NCBI GenBank assembly: GCA_040881985.1
Contig: JBBECE010000029.1
Coordinates: forward strand, 1 to 64,000
Length of the DNA: 64,000 bases
Direction: 5' to 3'
DNA from: JBBECE01 sp040881985
Lineage (GTDB): Bacteria; Pseudomonadota; Alphaproteobacteria; Rhizobiales; Devosiaceae
Position 1 is the first letter of the stretch. Each line of letters begins with the position of its first letter. The notes beneath the pieces were generated by a model, which worked only from the letters and a program-made list of their open reading frames with translations, ran no database searches and was not told the DNA's origin. Position numbers and translations under genes: made by a program. Shown here piece by piece: positions 48,647 through 57,121 of this stretch.

Positions 48647-49396
48647 TTATCGCCAATCGCCGATGGATGCCTGAATGGCCGCCAGGGCCGCGACCGCCGC
48701 GGTGTCGGCGCGCAGAATCCGCGGACCGAGGCTGACCGGCAGGACGAATTTCTGGGCGAGCAGCAGCGCCCGTTCCTCCTCGGAGAATCCGCCTTCCGGG
48801 CCGACAATGAGACCGAGGGGGTCGCCTCCGACAGCGCGCAGCGCCTCGATCGGAGAACCTGAGACCGCGGCTTCGTCGGCGAAGATCAGACGCCGGCCGA
48901 AATGATCCTCCGGCCAGGCCTCGATCAGCCGGGCGAGCGGCACCGAATCATGGACTACAGGGAGCGAAAGGACCTCACATTGCTCTGCGGCCTCGACGAC
49001 GTTTACCCTCATGCGGTCGAGATTAACGCGGCTCGCCTGGGTGAAGCGGGTGATGACCGGCTGGAGGTGACTTACGCCCATTTCGGTCGCCTTTTGCACC
49101 ATGTAGTCGAGCCGCCCCGCTTTCAGCGGTGCAAAGAAATACCAGAGGTCGGCGGGCTCGGTCTGGCGGGCGATGCGCTCGATGGGCACGAGTTCCGCGC
49201 CTTTGCGGGAGGGCGTGAGAAGGCCGGTCCTCCACGCGCCATCTCGGCCGTTGAAGGCGACGACCTGGCTTCCCTTCTTAAGGCGCAAGACCGTTGTCAG
49301 ATAATGCGACTGGGCGGCGTCGAGCGGGACGGCAGCGCCCGGCCCCAGGCTGGAAGCGACGAAGAGGCGCGGCAGTGTGGCGTGGGTGCGCGGCAC
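48647..49396 (-). CDS. rsmE: 16S rRNA (uracil1498-N3)-methyltransferase
   Basis: A 249-residue SPOUT-class methylase acting on 16S rRNA of the small subunit. An N-terminal PUA-like part and the knotted C-terminal domain are present: KATEMGVSHLQPVITRFTQ near 104, LIVGPEGGFSEEERALL near 195 (SAM loop), and LGPRILRADTAAVAALA near 225. Divergent from ubiA and upstream of gshA. No odd features. Confidence 0.92.
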   Translation of the reverse strand: MPRTHATLPRLFVASSLGPGAAVPLDAAQSHYLTTVLRLKKGSQVVAFNGRDGAWRTGLLTPSRKGAELVPIERIARQTEPADLWYFFAPLKAGRLDYMVQKATEMGVSHLQPVITRFTQASRVNLDRMRVNVVEAAEQCEVLSLPVVHDSVPLARLIEAWPEDHFGRRLIFADEAAVSGSPIEALRAVGGDPLGLIVGPEGGFSEEERALLLAQKFVLPVSLGPRILRADTAAVAALAAIQASIGDWR

Positions 49397-49463
49397 GGGC
49401 CGACTCTGCTCTTGGGGCTTGTGGGACTTGCGTTCGGGCGATCTAGCCTGACAGACTTGGCCG

Positions 49464-50405
49464 ATGCAATCCGACCCAAGTAAGTCTCAAGGCGACGGGC
49501 GCGTCGCCGACGCCCCTCAAGGCAACTGGGTCGACCGGTTCGCGCCCGACGCGTTCAAGCCCTATTTCCGCATGGCACGGTTCGACCGGCCGATCGGCTA
49601 TTGGCTCTTGTTCTGGCCCTGCGCCATGAGTTTGGCGCTCGCGGCGGTTGCGGGTAAGGCGAATTTCCCGACGATTTCCGTCCTCTGGTTCCTGATCGGG
49701 GCGATCGTCATGCGCGGCGCGGGCTGCGTCTTCAACGACATCGTCGACCGCAATATCGACGGACTGGTGGCGCGGACCCGTTCGCGGCCGTTTCCCTCCG
49801 GGCAAGTAAGCGTCGGGCAGGCGGCGGCGTTCATGGTGGTCTTGGGCCTCGTCGGACTCGCGGTGCTGCTGCAGTTCAATGGCTTCACCGTCTGGCTCGG
49901 CATCGCCTCGCTCGGCCTCGTCGTCATCTATCCCTTCATGAAAAGGGCGACCTGGTGGCCGCAGCTCTTTCTCGGACTCGCCTTCTCATGGGGAGCGCTG
50001 ATGGGCTGGGCGTCCGAACTCGGTTCGCTGAGCCTGCCCGCCTACCTCCTCTATCTCGGATCGATCGCCTGGGTGATCGGCTACGACACGATCTATGCGC
50101 TGCAGGACCGCGAAGACGATGCCCTGATCGGGGTGAAATCGACGGCGCGCCTGTTCGGTCGGAACGCGCGGTTGGCCGTCACGATTTTCTATACGGTCGC
50201 GGTGGTGCTGTGGATCGCGGCGGCGCTCTCGGCGAGCGCCGGCGGTCTCTTCCTGATCGCAAGCTGGTTCGCGCCCGCGATCCTCTTCTGGCAGGTCGCA
50301 ACGCTCCAGCCCGACGATCCAGCGAACTGCCTCGCCCGGTTCAAATCCAACACTTGGGTGGGGCTGGCGTTCACCGCCAGCGTGTGGATCGAGTACTATT
50401 TCTAG
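49464..50405 (+). CDS. ubiA: 4-hydroxybenzoate polyprenyltransferase
   Basis: A 313-residue membrane enzyme joining the polyprenyl tail to 4-hydroxybenzoate in ubiquinone synthesis. The two Asp-rich motifs are NDIVDRNIDG (about 92-101) and DREDDALIG (about 215). PIGYWLLFWPC is the typical first helix. It uses the product of the polyprenyl synthase at 7382-8401. Its stop overlaps the next gene's stop by four bases. Confidence 0.93.
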   Translation: MQSDPSKSQGDGRVADAPQGNWVDRFAPDAFKPYFRMARFDRPIGYWLLFWPCAMSLALAAVAGKANFPTISVLWFLIGAIVMRGAGCVFNDIVDRNIDGLVARTRSRPFPSGQVSVGQAAAFMVVLGLVGLAVLLQFNGFTVWLGIASLGLVVIYPFMKRATWWPQLFLGLAFSWGALMGWASELGSLSLPAYLLYLGSIAWVIGYDTIYALQDREDDALIGVKSTARLFGRNARLAVTIFYTVAVVLWIAAALSASAGGLFLIASWFAPAILFWQVATLQPDDPANCLARFKSNTWVGLAFTASVWIEYYF

Positions 50406-50914
50406 TTGGAGACGACGATCCCGAGATCGCGCCGAGTCAGGAACCGCGGACGCCGGCTGGCCTCGGAGGCGAGCTTGCGGCGCATCGAAGTGTCGCCCTG
50501 CAGGACGCCGCCGACGTGCTGGGAATAGGCAATGAGATCACCGTTGCCACCGCGGATGTAGAGCGGCAGTGCGAGTTGGCGGCCCCAGTTTTGCCATTCG
50601 GCGACGACGGTGTTGTTGCCCTCCTCCTCGAACACCCGGTAGGTCAGGACCGGATCGGGATGGACGAGGTCGATGGCCGAGAAGAGCACTCCCTCCTCGT
50701 TGATCGTGGTGGACACGGCCACCCCGATGAACTCGGAGACGGGAACCTTGATCTTCACGGTCACGCCGCTCTTCTGCAGCGTCCGGCGGACGGTGACGGT
50801 TTTCACCTCCACGTCGGCGCCGTTGTCATTGGCGGGGGGCGGCAGGAGCGGGTATTTTCCCGCCTTGCCTGCCAAAATCACCACACCGGTTTTTCCGGGT
50901 GCGTCGCCACTCAT
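50402..50914 (-). CDS. Conserved hypothetical protein (possibly DUF6101)
   Basis: A 170-residue soluble protein with a beta-rich central part (VTVKIKVPVSEFIGVAV, about 49-65) and a basic C-terminal stretch RRKLASEASRRPRFLTRRD (about 145-163). No signal peptide or membrane segment. The family name DUF6101 is from memory and uncertain. It is divergent from cysQ across a 243-base spacer, and convergent with ubiA. Confidence 0.6.
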   Translation of the reverse strand: MSGDAPGKTGVVILAGKAGKYPLLPPPANDNGADVEVKTVTVRRTLQKSGVTVKIKVPVSEFIGVAVSTTINEEGVLFSAIDLVHPDPVLTYRVFEEEGNNTVVAEWQNWGRQLALPLYIRGGNGDLIAYSQHVGGVLQGDTSMRRKLASEASRRPRFLTRRDLGIVVSN

Positions 50915-51041
50915 TCCAGTGCCTCACTGTCAACTTCTGAGAGCTTCGTTTCGTCTCTCGCTTACGGGGCCAAACTATCCTCCGCCCGCTTCGTTTCCGC
51001 TAAGGAACTGGGTTAAGTTTGGGTTGTTTTGAAAAGGGTTA

Positions 51042-51057
51042 GCGGGTTCTGACCCGC
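51042..51057. promoter_or_regulatory. Hairpin in the spacer between DUF6101-like gene and cysQ
   Basis: GCGGGT (51042-51047) pairs perfectly with ACCCGC (51052-51057) around TCTG. It lies in a 243-base divergent spacer (50915-51157) about 100 bases ahead of the cysQ start and beside an AT-rich stretch. It might be an operator-like symmetric site or an RNA stem in a leader. Nothing else stands out in this spacer. Confidence 0.35.
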
Positions 51058-51157
51058 CGCAAAGAAGGTTTAAGAGACCCGGGGTTGCTTGCCTCGGATC
51101 GGCGCCTCAACTAAGTCAGGCGGGATCGGGCGATTCCCGCTCCGGGAAAGCCGGAAG

Positions 51158-51997
51158 ATGCTCACGACCACCGACCAACAGGGCGATGTCGAACTGCTGA
51201 AGAGCGCGGCGGCCGCGGCGGGAATTATCGCGGAGGGCTATTTCCGCAAAGCCCCGAAGAGTTGGGACAAGCCGAACGCCTCGCCGGTTTCGGAAGCCGA
51301 TATTGCCGTCGACAACTACCTGCATCGGATCCTGACCCAGTCGCGGCCCGACTATGGCTGGCTGAGCGAGGAAGGCGGCGAGGAAGGGCGGCTGACGAGA
51401 TCGCGGGTGTTCGTGGTCGATCCGATAGACGGCACAAGGACGTTCCTGCGCGGGGACGACGGCTGGGTCGTCTCGGTGGCGGTGGTCGAGGCGGGAGTGC
51501 CGCTGGTCGGAGTAGTCTATGCTCCGGTGCGCGATGAACTCTACGAGGCCACCCTCGGCGGCGGCGCGAAGCGGAACGGCGAGCCGATATGGACGGCGCG
51601 CGACGCGAGGACGCCGGCCATCATTCCAGCGCCAACCGCGGTACATCGGGAATTGCAGGCGCTCGGGCTCGACTATGAGCGCGGACCCTCGATCCCCTCG
51701 CTTGCCTACCGCTTGATGCAGCTTGCAACCGGGGCAATCGATGCGGTGGTGGCGCGGCGCGGCGCGCACGACTGGGATATTGCGGCGGCGACGCTGATCC
51801 TCGCCGAATGCGGCATCGCCCTCGAGGATGTCTGCGACGGTCCGCCGCTTTTCAATCGGGCGGGGCTCGAACACGGGGCGCTGGCGGCGGCGCGGCCCGG
51901 CGAGCTCCGGGCGGTGTTGCACAAGGCGCTGAAGGCGGTTTATGGCTGCCCTTCGGAAGACCGGACGGAGCCGGCGCGGGAACTGAAGGCGCGATGA
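51158..51997 (+). CDS. cysQ: 3'(2'),5'-bisphosphate nucleotidase (CysQ-like)
   Basis: A 279-residue Mg-dependent phosphatase of the inositol monophosphatase fold that hydrolyses PAP/PAPS. Metal-site motifs: LSEEGGEE near 66, DPIDGTRTFLRGDDG near 89, and WDIAAATLILAECG near 206. Start at Met 51158 after GGAA; upstream extension has no support. Its stop overlaps the DUF4170 start by four bases (ATGA), so they are coupled. Confidence 0.88.
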   Translation: MLTTTDQQGDVELLKSAAAAAGIIAEGYFRKAPKSWDKPNASPVSEADIAVDNYLHRILTQSRPDYGWLSEEGGEEGRLTRSRVFVVDPIDGTRTFLRGDDGWVVSVAVVEAGVPLVGVVYAPVRDELYEATLGGGAKRNGEPIWTARDARTPAIIPAPTAVHRELQALGLDYERGPSIPSLAYRLMQLATGAIDAVVARRGAHDWDIAAATLILAECGIALEDVCDGPPLFNRAGLEHGALAAARPGELRAVLHKALKAVYGCPSEDRTEPARELKAR

Positions 51998-52236
51998 CCG
52001 CGGCACCGAACGAACAACTCCTCCATCTCGTCATCGGGGGCGAGCTCGAGGATCTCGACCATGCGAGTTTCAGGGATCTCGACGCCGTGGTCCTGGTCGG
52101 GGTCTACCCGAACTACAAGTCCGCCTACGACGTCTGGAAGCGCAAGGCCCAGGCAAGCGTCGACAACGCGCGTATGCGCTATTTCATCGTTCATATCCAT
52201 CGCCTGCTCGACCCGGAAAGCGACGAGGGGCGGTGA
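51994..52236 (+). CDS. DUF4170 family protein
   Basis: An 80-residue protein with a central block VGVYPNYKSAYDVWKRKAQ and VDNARMRYFIVHIHRLLDP (about 36-73). DUF4170 is a small Hyphomicrobiales/Rhodobacterales family without known function, usually between cysQ and an acyltransferase gene, as here. ATGA overlap with cysQ and GTGA overlap with the next gene indicate a tightly coupled operon. Confidence 0.82.
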   Translation: MTAAPNEQLLHLVIGGELEDLDHASFRDLDAVVLVGVYPNYKSAYDVWKRKAQASVDNARMRYFIVHIHRLLDPESDEGR

Positions 52237-52955
52237 GCGGGCCGGCCGATCGCGAGGCCGCGGCCTCGGCCTCCCGCGTTTTTCGGCGACTGGCCGGCGG
52301 CGTTCTGCTCGGCGGGCTGGTGCGATTAGTGGCCGCGACCTCGCGGACGGTCTTCGAGCCAACCGATACACCTGAGCGGCTCCAACAGCTGATGCCGCTG
52401 ATCTTCACCTGCTGGCACGGCCAGGGGTTCCTCTGGTTCAAGGTAATGAATTTCGAGCCGGCGCGGACCAGTATCCTCGTGTCGCGCCACGCCGACGGGG
52501 AATTTGTCGCGGGGCTGGCAAAATCGACGGGCAACCCTTTGATCGAAGGGTCGGGGGCAAACTACAAGGAGCCCGAGGGGACCGGCGGGGTCGCGGCGCT
52601 GCGGAAGATGCTGCGGGTGTTGAAGCGCGGAGAGAATGTCGGGTTCACCGCCGACGTACCGCCGGAGCCCGGGCGCAAAGCAAGTGACGGGCTGGCCCTT
52701 TTGGCGCGGATGTCGGGGAGACCGGTCGTGCCGTTCCACATTTCGTCGTCTCGGCGGCGGATCGTGATGAGCCAATGGGACAGGATGCAGATCAACTATC
52801 CCTTTTCGCGGATCGGGGTTTCGCTCGGCGAGCCGGTCTGGGTGCCGGCGGAGGCGCGCGATCTCTCGCCGTATTCGGCGCGGATTGCGAGTGAGCTCGA
52901 CCGGACCCTGGCTCGGGCTTTCGAACTCGCCGACGGAGCGCCTCCTCGCGCCTAG
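52233..52955 (+). CDS. DUF374 lysophospholipid acyltransferase-like protein
   Basis: A 240-residue acyltransferase-like protein. FTCWHGQGFLW (about 58-68) stands for the catalytic His region of this group, SRHADGEFVAGLAKSTG near 83, and GFTADVPPEPGRKASDGL near 136 are typical of DUF374. It probably acylates a lipid A or phospholipid precursor at the inner membrane. GTG start overlapping DUF4170. In related genomes waaA and lpxK come next; here the next gene is on the other strand. Confidence 0.82.
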   Translation: MSGPADREAAASASRVFRRLAGGVLLGGLVRLVAATSRTVFEPTDTPERLQQLMPLIFTCWHGQGFLWFKVMNFEPARTSILVSRHADGEFVAGLAKSTGNPLIEGSGANYKEPEGTGGVAALRKMLRVLKRGENVGFTADVPPEPGRKASDGLALLARMSGRPVVPFHISSSRRRIVMSQWDRMQINYPFSRIGVSLGEPVWVPAEARDLSPYSARIASELDRTLARAFELADGAPPRA

Positions 52956-54070
52956 GCCAGCTCCTTGAGGATCGCCTGGATGGCGCCCGGGCCGCCCATA
53001 CGCGCCCGGCCAACCCGACCGCGCCGGGCCCGCTCTTCGGGATCGGCAAGGAGCAGGGTGAGGGCGGCGGCGATGGCGATCGGGTCGCGCGGGCAGAGGA
53101 CCCTGGATTCCCCGGTGAAGGCCGCCTCGTCGCGCAGCCGTTTCAGTCGGTCGGCCGGCATGATGAAACTGATCACCGGCCGGCCGAGCCCGATCGCCTG
53201 CCAGGTGGCGGTGCCGGCCTGCGACAAGACGGCGTCCGACGCCTCGATCAGATTGCCGAGCGCGCCCGCGGCGAGGTGAATGATTAGACCGTCGCCTTCG
53301 AGCCGGCCGAGATCGGCGACCTCGCCGCCGGCTCGATTGGCCCAGTTGAGGCCTCCCGCTTCGGCCAGTGCCACCGGATCGACGCCCGGGGCCACAGCGA
53401 CAAAGAGATCGGGGAGTTTTTCCTTCGGCAAGAGGCGGAGGGCGGCGATCTGGGTCGCGAAATGGTCAACGGCGGTTGCCCGGCTGCCCGGCAGGATGGC
53501 GAGGGCCAGCGCGCCGGTGCGCCTCGGCGCCGGGTCGTAGGCCGCGTAGGGGATCGTATCCATCATGATGTTGCCGGCGGCTCGGGCGTCGATGCCGCCC
53601 GAACGCAGTTCGCGGGCGAGAAGGTCGTCGCGGCAGAAGACGGTTTGCGCGGCGGCCTTGATGAGCCAGCGTTCGGGGGGAGAATAGGAATGGGCGTAGC
53701 CGTTGCGGAAAGCATCGACATAGACGGCGACCTTCACTCCGCTGTGCCAGCAAAGCACGAGGCCGACGAGATCGCCGACGACGACGGTCTTGGGATAGGC
53801 GTGGCGGATGTTGCGCATGAAGCGGACGGCGGGGCCAAAGGTCGAAAGCACGCCGCCCTGCAGATCGCGGAGCACCGAGCCGGCGGTGTTGCGCCAGCCC
53901 TCGCTCGGAAGGAAGGCTCGCGGGCCGACGATCGGGCAAATGCTCTGATAGGCCGCGCCCGAGCCGAGCGTCGGATACGCATCGGCGGCAAGCCCGGGCG
54001 GCAGCTGGGCGATGATCGCAGCGGCCATGGAATCCTCGCCGTGGCCGTTGGAGACGAACAGCAGACGCAT
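52952..54070 (-). CDS. Lipid-A-disaccharide synthase-related glycosyltransferase
   Basis: A 372-residue GT-B type enzyme related to, but distinct from, LpxB. It starts MRLLFVSNGHGEDSMAAAI, has VVVGDLVGLVLCW near 96, LAILPGSRATAV near 193 and the acceptor-side LSQAGTATWQAIGLGRPVISF near 283. This matches the group named lipid-A-disaccharide synthase-related proteins, known chiefly from cyanobacteria. The sugar and acceptor are unknown. Its place between DUF374 and DUF2093 is unusual for the order. Confidence 0.75.
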   Translation of the reverse strand: MRLLFVSNGHGEDSMAAAIIAQLPPGLAADAYPTLGSGAAYQSICPIVGPRAFLPSEGWRNTAGSVLRDLQGGVLSTFGPAVRFMRNIRHAYPKTVVVGDLVGLVLCWHSGVKVAVYVDAFRNGYAHSYSPPERWLIKAAAQTVFCRDDLLARELRSGGIDARAAGNIMMDTIPYAAYDPAPRRTGALALAILPGSRATAVDHFATQIAALRLLPKEKLPDLFVAVAPGVDPVALAEAGGLNWANRAGGEVADLGRLEGDGLIIHLAAGALGNLIEASDAVLSQAGTATWQAIGLGRPVISFIMPADRLKRLRDEAAFTGESRVLCPRDPIAIAAALTLLLADPEERARRGRVGRARMGGPGAIQAILKELA

Positions 54071-54076
54071 ACAGGC

Positions 54077-54289
54077 TCAGCGCGACTTCACGTAGGCATC
54101 GTATGCGGCACGCGCGTCGGCATAGGGCTCCTGACGATCAACGCTCCAATAGGCTAGTTCCTCGAGCGGAATCGGTTTGCCGGTGATGGCGCAGCGCACG
54201 AAACTGCCGGGTTTCAGCACGACATAGTCGGCGTCGAGATAGCGCACCACGGCTTCGGTCGGCTTGAAGTTCTGGTCGAGGATGTTCAT
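54077..54289 (-). CDS. DUF2093 protein
   Basis: A 70-residue protein of the Hyphomicrobiales DUF2093 family: FKPTEAVVRYLDADYVVLKPGSFVRCAITGKPIPLEELAYWSVDRQE, read in parts over residues 7-53, including a Cys and a typical SVDRQEPY stretch. Function unknown. It is six bases upstream of the LpxB-related gene and so may share its transcript. Normal family length. Confidence 0.85.
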   Translation of the reverse strand: MNILDQNFKPTEAVVRYLDADYVVLKPGSFVRCAITGKPIPLEELAYWSVDRQEPYADARAAYDAYVKSR

Positions 54290-54319
54290 CGACGCGATTA
54301 TGCCGGAAGCGCAATCAAA

Positions 54320-55729
54320 TCAAAACAGCGATTTCTGGCCGTCTTTGGAGGGCGCCTGGGGTGGAGGCTTGCGCGGGGCGTGGGCGCCCTCGGCGCGGGC
54401 GGGCAATTCGCCATCGGCGAGGCGAAGCGTGAAAGGCGTCCCCGGGAGGAGGTCGGTTGCCGAGCGGACGATCGCCCCCGCCTCGCTCAGCGCCAGCGCA
54501 TAGCCGCGCTCGAGCACGTTCCGGTAGCCGAGCGAATTGAGGAGCTTGTGCACGCTTTCGAGCCGGGCTTGCGCCCGCTCGAGACGGCGGGCGAAGGCGG
54601 GCGGCATACGCATCGCCAGACGCGCGAGGCGCTCGGCGAGCTCAATGCGGCGGCGCACAAGAGCCGCTGTAGAAACTCGCGGAGCCAATTTAACAAAGTC
54701 CGATGCCTTGCCTTTGAGCAGCGCCCCGAGGCTCGAGGCAAGGCGAAGCGAGGCGACGTCGTGCCGCTGCCGCACAAAGGCGAGAATGTCGGCAGGGCGC
54801 GGCAGGCCGGACGCGCCGGCACGAACGCGGTCGCGCCAGCCGACAAAGAGCCGCCGTTGCGCCGACCGGGCGCGCTGGCCGAGGCTCCCGACCGTCTCAA
54901 TCAGTTCGGCGCGGACAGGCACGGCCATCTCGGCGGCGCCGGTCGGGGTCGGCGCCCGCCGGTCGGCGACGAAGTCGATGAGGCTCGTGTCGGTCTCGTG
55001 GCCGACCGCGGAGATGACGGGGATTACGCTCGCCGCCACGGCGCGGACGACGACCTCTTCGTTGAAACTCCAGAGATCCTCAATCGAGCCCCCACCGCGG
55101 GCGACGATAATGACGTCGGGGCGAGGGATCGGCCCGCCGGGCGCCAGCGCGTTGAAGCCGGCAACTGCCGCCGCGACTTCGGCGGCCGAGGTGTCGCCCT
55201 GCACCCTCACCGGCCAGACAATGACGTGGGTGGGGAACCGGTCGGCGAGCCGGTGGAGAATGTCGCGGATGACGGCGCCCGTCGGGGAGGTGACAACCCC
55301 GATCACCCGCGGCAGGTAGGGAATTGGCTGCTTGCGGGCGAGGTCGAATAGGCCTTCGGCGAGGAGCTTCTTGCGCCGTTCCTCGAGCAGCGCCATCAGC
55401 GCTCCCACCCCCGCCAGTTCGACATTTTCGACGACGATCTGATATTTCGACTGGCCGGGAAAGGTTGTCAGCCGCCCGGTAACGACGACTTCAAGGCCCT
55501 GTTCGGGCTGGAACCGCCAACGGCTCGTGGTGCCCTTCCAGGCGACGGCGGAGATGACGGCACTTTCGTCCTTGAGATCGAAATAGAGATGTCCGGAGCC
55601 GGGCCGGGTCAGCCGCCCGACTTCGCCGCGCACCCTTATATGGCCGAAAGCCGTCTCGACGGTCAGTTTGACCGCCTGCGAAATCTCTGAAACCGTGAAT
55701 TCAACGATATTGGTCGGCGCGTCGGACAT
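54320..55729 (-). CDS. xseA: Exodeoxyribonuclease VII large subunit
   Basis: A 469-residue nuclease subunit that degrades single-stranded DNA with XseB. OB-fold N-terminus (HIRVRGEVGRLTRPGSGHLYFDLKDE in parts, about 30-55), the catalytic central domain with VIIVARGGGSIEDLWSFNEE near 208 and SAVGHETDTSLIDFVADRRAPTPT near 240, then the helical part and a final LGYRNVLERGYAL. Divergent from purD. xseB is not in the window. Confidence 0.93.
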   Translation of the reverse strand: MSDAPTNIVEFTVSEISQAVKLTVETAFGHIRVRGEVGRLTRPGSGHLYFDLKDESAVISAVAWKGTTSRWRFQPEQGLEVVVTGRLTTFPGQSKYQIVVENVELAGVGALMALLEERRKKLLAEGLFDLARKQPIPYLPRVIGVVTSPTGAVIRDILHRLADRFPTHVIVWPVRVQGDTSAAEVAAAVAGFNALAPGGPIPRPDVIIVARGGGSIEDLWSFNEEVVVRAVAASVIPVISAVGHETDTSLIDFVADRRAPTPTGAAEMAVPVRAELIETVGSLGQRARSAQRRLFVGWRDRVRAGASGLPRPADILAFVRQRHDVASLRLASSLGALLKGKASDFVKLAPRVSTAALVRRRIELAERLARLAMRMPPAFARRLERAQARLESVHKLLNSLGYRNVLERGYALALSEAGAIVRSATDLLPGTPFTLRLADGELPARAEGAHAPRKPPPQAPSKDGQKSLF

Positions 55730-55801
55730 GGCGGCAAGCGGTGCGCCGTCCGACAGGTTGCGTCAAGGGCGGCGGGCCGGCCGGCGGCGAGAAAAAAAGC
55801 G

Positions 55802-57085
55802 ATGAATATATTGCTCGTCGGATCGGGTGGACGCGAACATGCGCTCGCCTGGGCGATCGCCCGCTCGCCTCGCTGCGAGGCCCTCTACATCGCGCCCGGC
55901 AATGCCGGCATGTTCGAATGCGGGACGCTGGTCGGGCTGCCGGTCGGCGACCATGGGGCGGTGGCGCGATTCTGCGCCGAGCGCGCGATTGATTTCGTGG
56001 TCATCGGGCCCGAAGCGCCGCTGGTCGCGGGGATGGCCGACGATCTCATGGCATCGGGGTTCAAGGTCTTCGGCCCGACGAAGGCGGCGGCGCGGCTCGA
56101 AGCCTCAAAGAGTTTCACCAAGGCGTTGTGCGACGAGCGCGGCATTCCGACCGCCCGATATGCGTGGTTCGACGAGTTGGCGCCCGCCCTCGATTATGTC
56201 CGCCGGCAGGGCGCGCCGATCGTCGTCAAGGCCGACGGGCTCGCGAGCGGCAAGGGCGTCACCGTCGCGCTCACGATTGAGCAGGCGGCGGCGGCAATCG
56301 TCGAATGCTTCACCGGCCGGCACGGAGAAGCCGGCATGTCGGTCGTCGTCGAAGAGTGCCTCGTCGGGGAGGAAGCGAGTGTCTTTGCGCTGAGCGACGG
56401 CGAGCGGGTTCTGATGCTCGCCTCGGCGCAGGATCACAAGCGGGCGCGGGACGGCGACATGGGGCCGAATACCGGCGGCATGGGCGCCTATTCGCCCGCC
56501 CCGGTGGTGACGGAGATGATGATGGCGGAGGTGCGCGAGACAATCATCGCGCCGGCGGTCAAGGGGTTGGCGGCGCGCGGCACTCCGTTCCGGGGCGTGC
56601 TCTTTGCCGGACTGATGATCACCGATGCGGGACCGAAACTGATCGAATTCAATGTCCGGTTTGGCGACCCGGAGGCGCAAGCGCTAATGATGCGGCTCAA
56701 GTCGGACATCGTCGATCTGATGGAGGCCGCCGCGGCGGGTTCGCTCGAAGGGATGACGGCGAAATGGCGGGACGAGGCGGCGCTCTGCGTCGTCATGTCG
56801 GCCAAAGGCTATCCAGGAAGCTTTCGGCGCGGCACCCCGATCGGCGGGCTCGACGGGCTGGACGGGCCAGATCTCAAGGTCTTCCATGCGGCGACCTCGC
56901 GCGAGGGCGGCCGGCTCGTTGCCGATGGCGGCCGGGTTCTGGGTGTTACAGCGCTCGGGGCGAGCGTCAGCGAGGCGCAGCGGCGCGCCTATGCGGGGGT
57001 CGACCGGATCGATTGGGCGGATGGCTTTTGCCGGCGCGATATCGGCTGGCAGGCGGTGGCGCGAGAGCACCGGGCGGCGGACTGA
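55802..57085 (+). CDS. purD: Phosphoribosylamine--glycine ligase
   Basis: Second step of purine synthesis. The 427 residues show the ATP-grasp fold: VGSGGREHALAWAIARSP at 6-23, PEAPLVAGMADDL near 72, KADGLASGKGVTVA near 141, VVEECLVGEEASVFALSDG near 181, and RFGDPEAQALMMRLKSD near 286. Length is normal. No purine riboswitch is visible in the 72-base spacer to xseA. It is followed after 36 bases by the patatin gene. Confidence 0.94.
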   Translation: MNILLVGSGGREHALAWAIARSPRCEALYIAPGNAGMFECGTLVGLPVGDHGAVARFCAERAIDFVVIGPEAPLVAGMADDLMASGFKVFGPTKAAARLEASKSFTKALCDERGIPTARYAWFDELAPALDYVRRQGAPIVVKADGLASGKGVTVALTIEQAAAAIVECFTGRHGEAGMSVVVEECLVGEEASVFALSDGERVLMLASAQDHKRARDGDMGPNTGGMGAYSPAPVVTEMMMAEVRETIIAPAVKGLAARGTPFRGVLFAGLMITDAGPKLIEFNVRFGDPEAQALMMRLKSDIVDLMEAAAAGSLEGMTAKWRDEAALCVVMSAKGYPGSFRRGTPIGGLDGLDGPDLKVFHAATSREGGRLVADGGRVLGVTALGASVSEAQRRAYAGVDRIDWADGFCRRDIGWQAVAREHRAAD

Positions 57086-57121
57086 ACGAACTTTCAACCC
57101 TATTGGGTGTAGATTGGCCGG

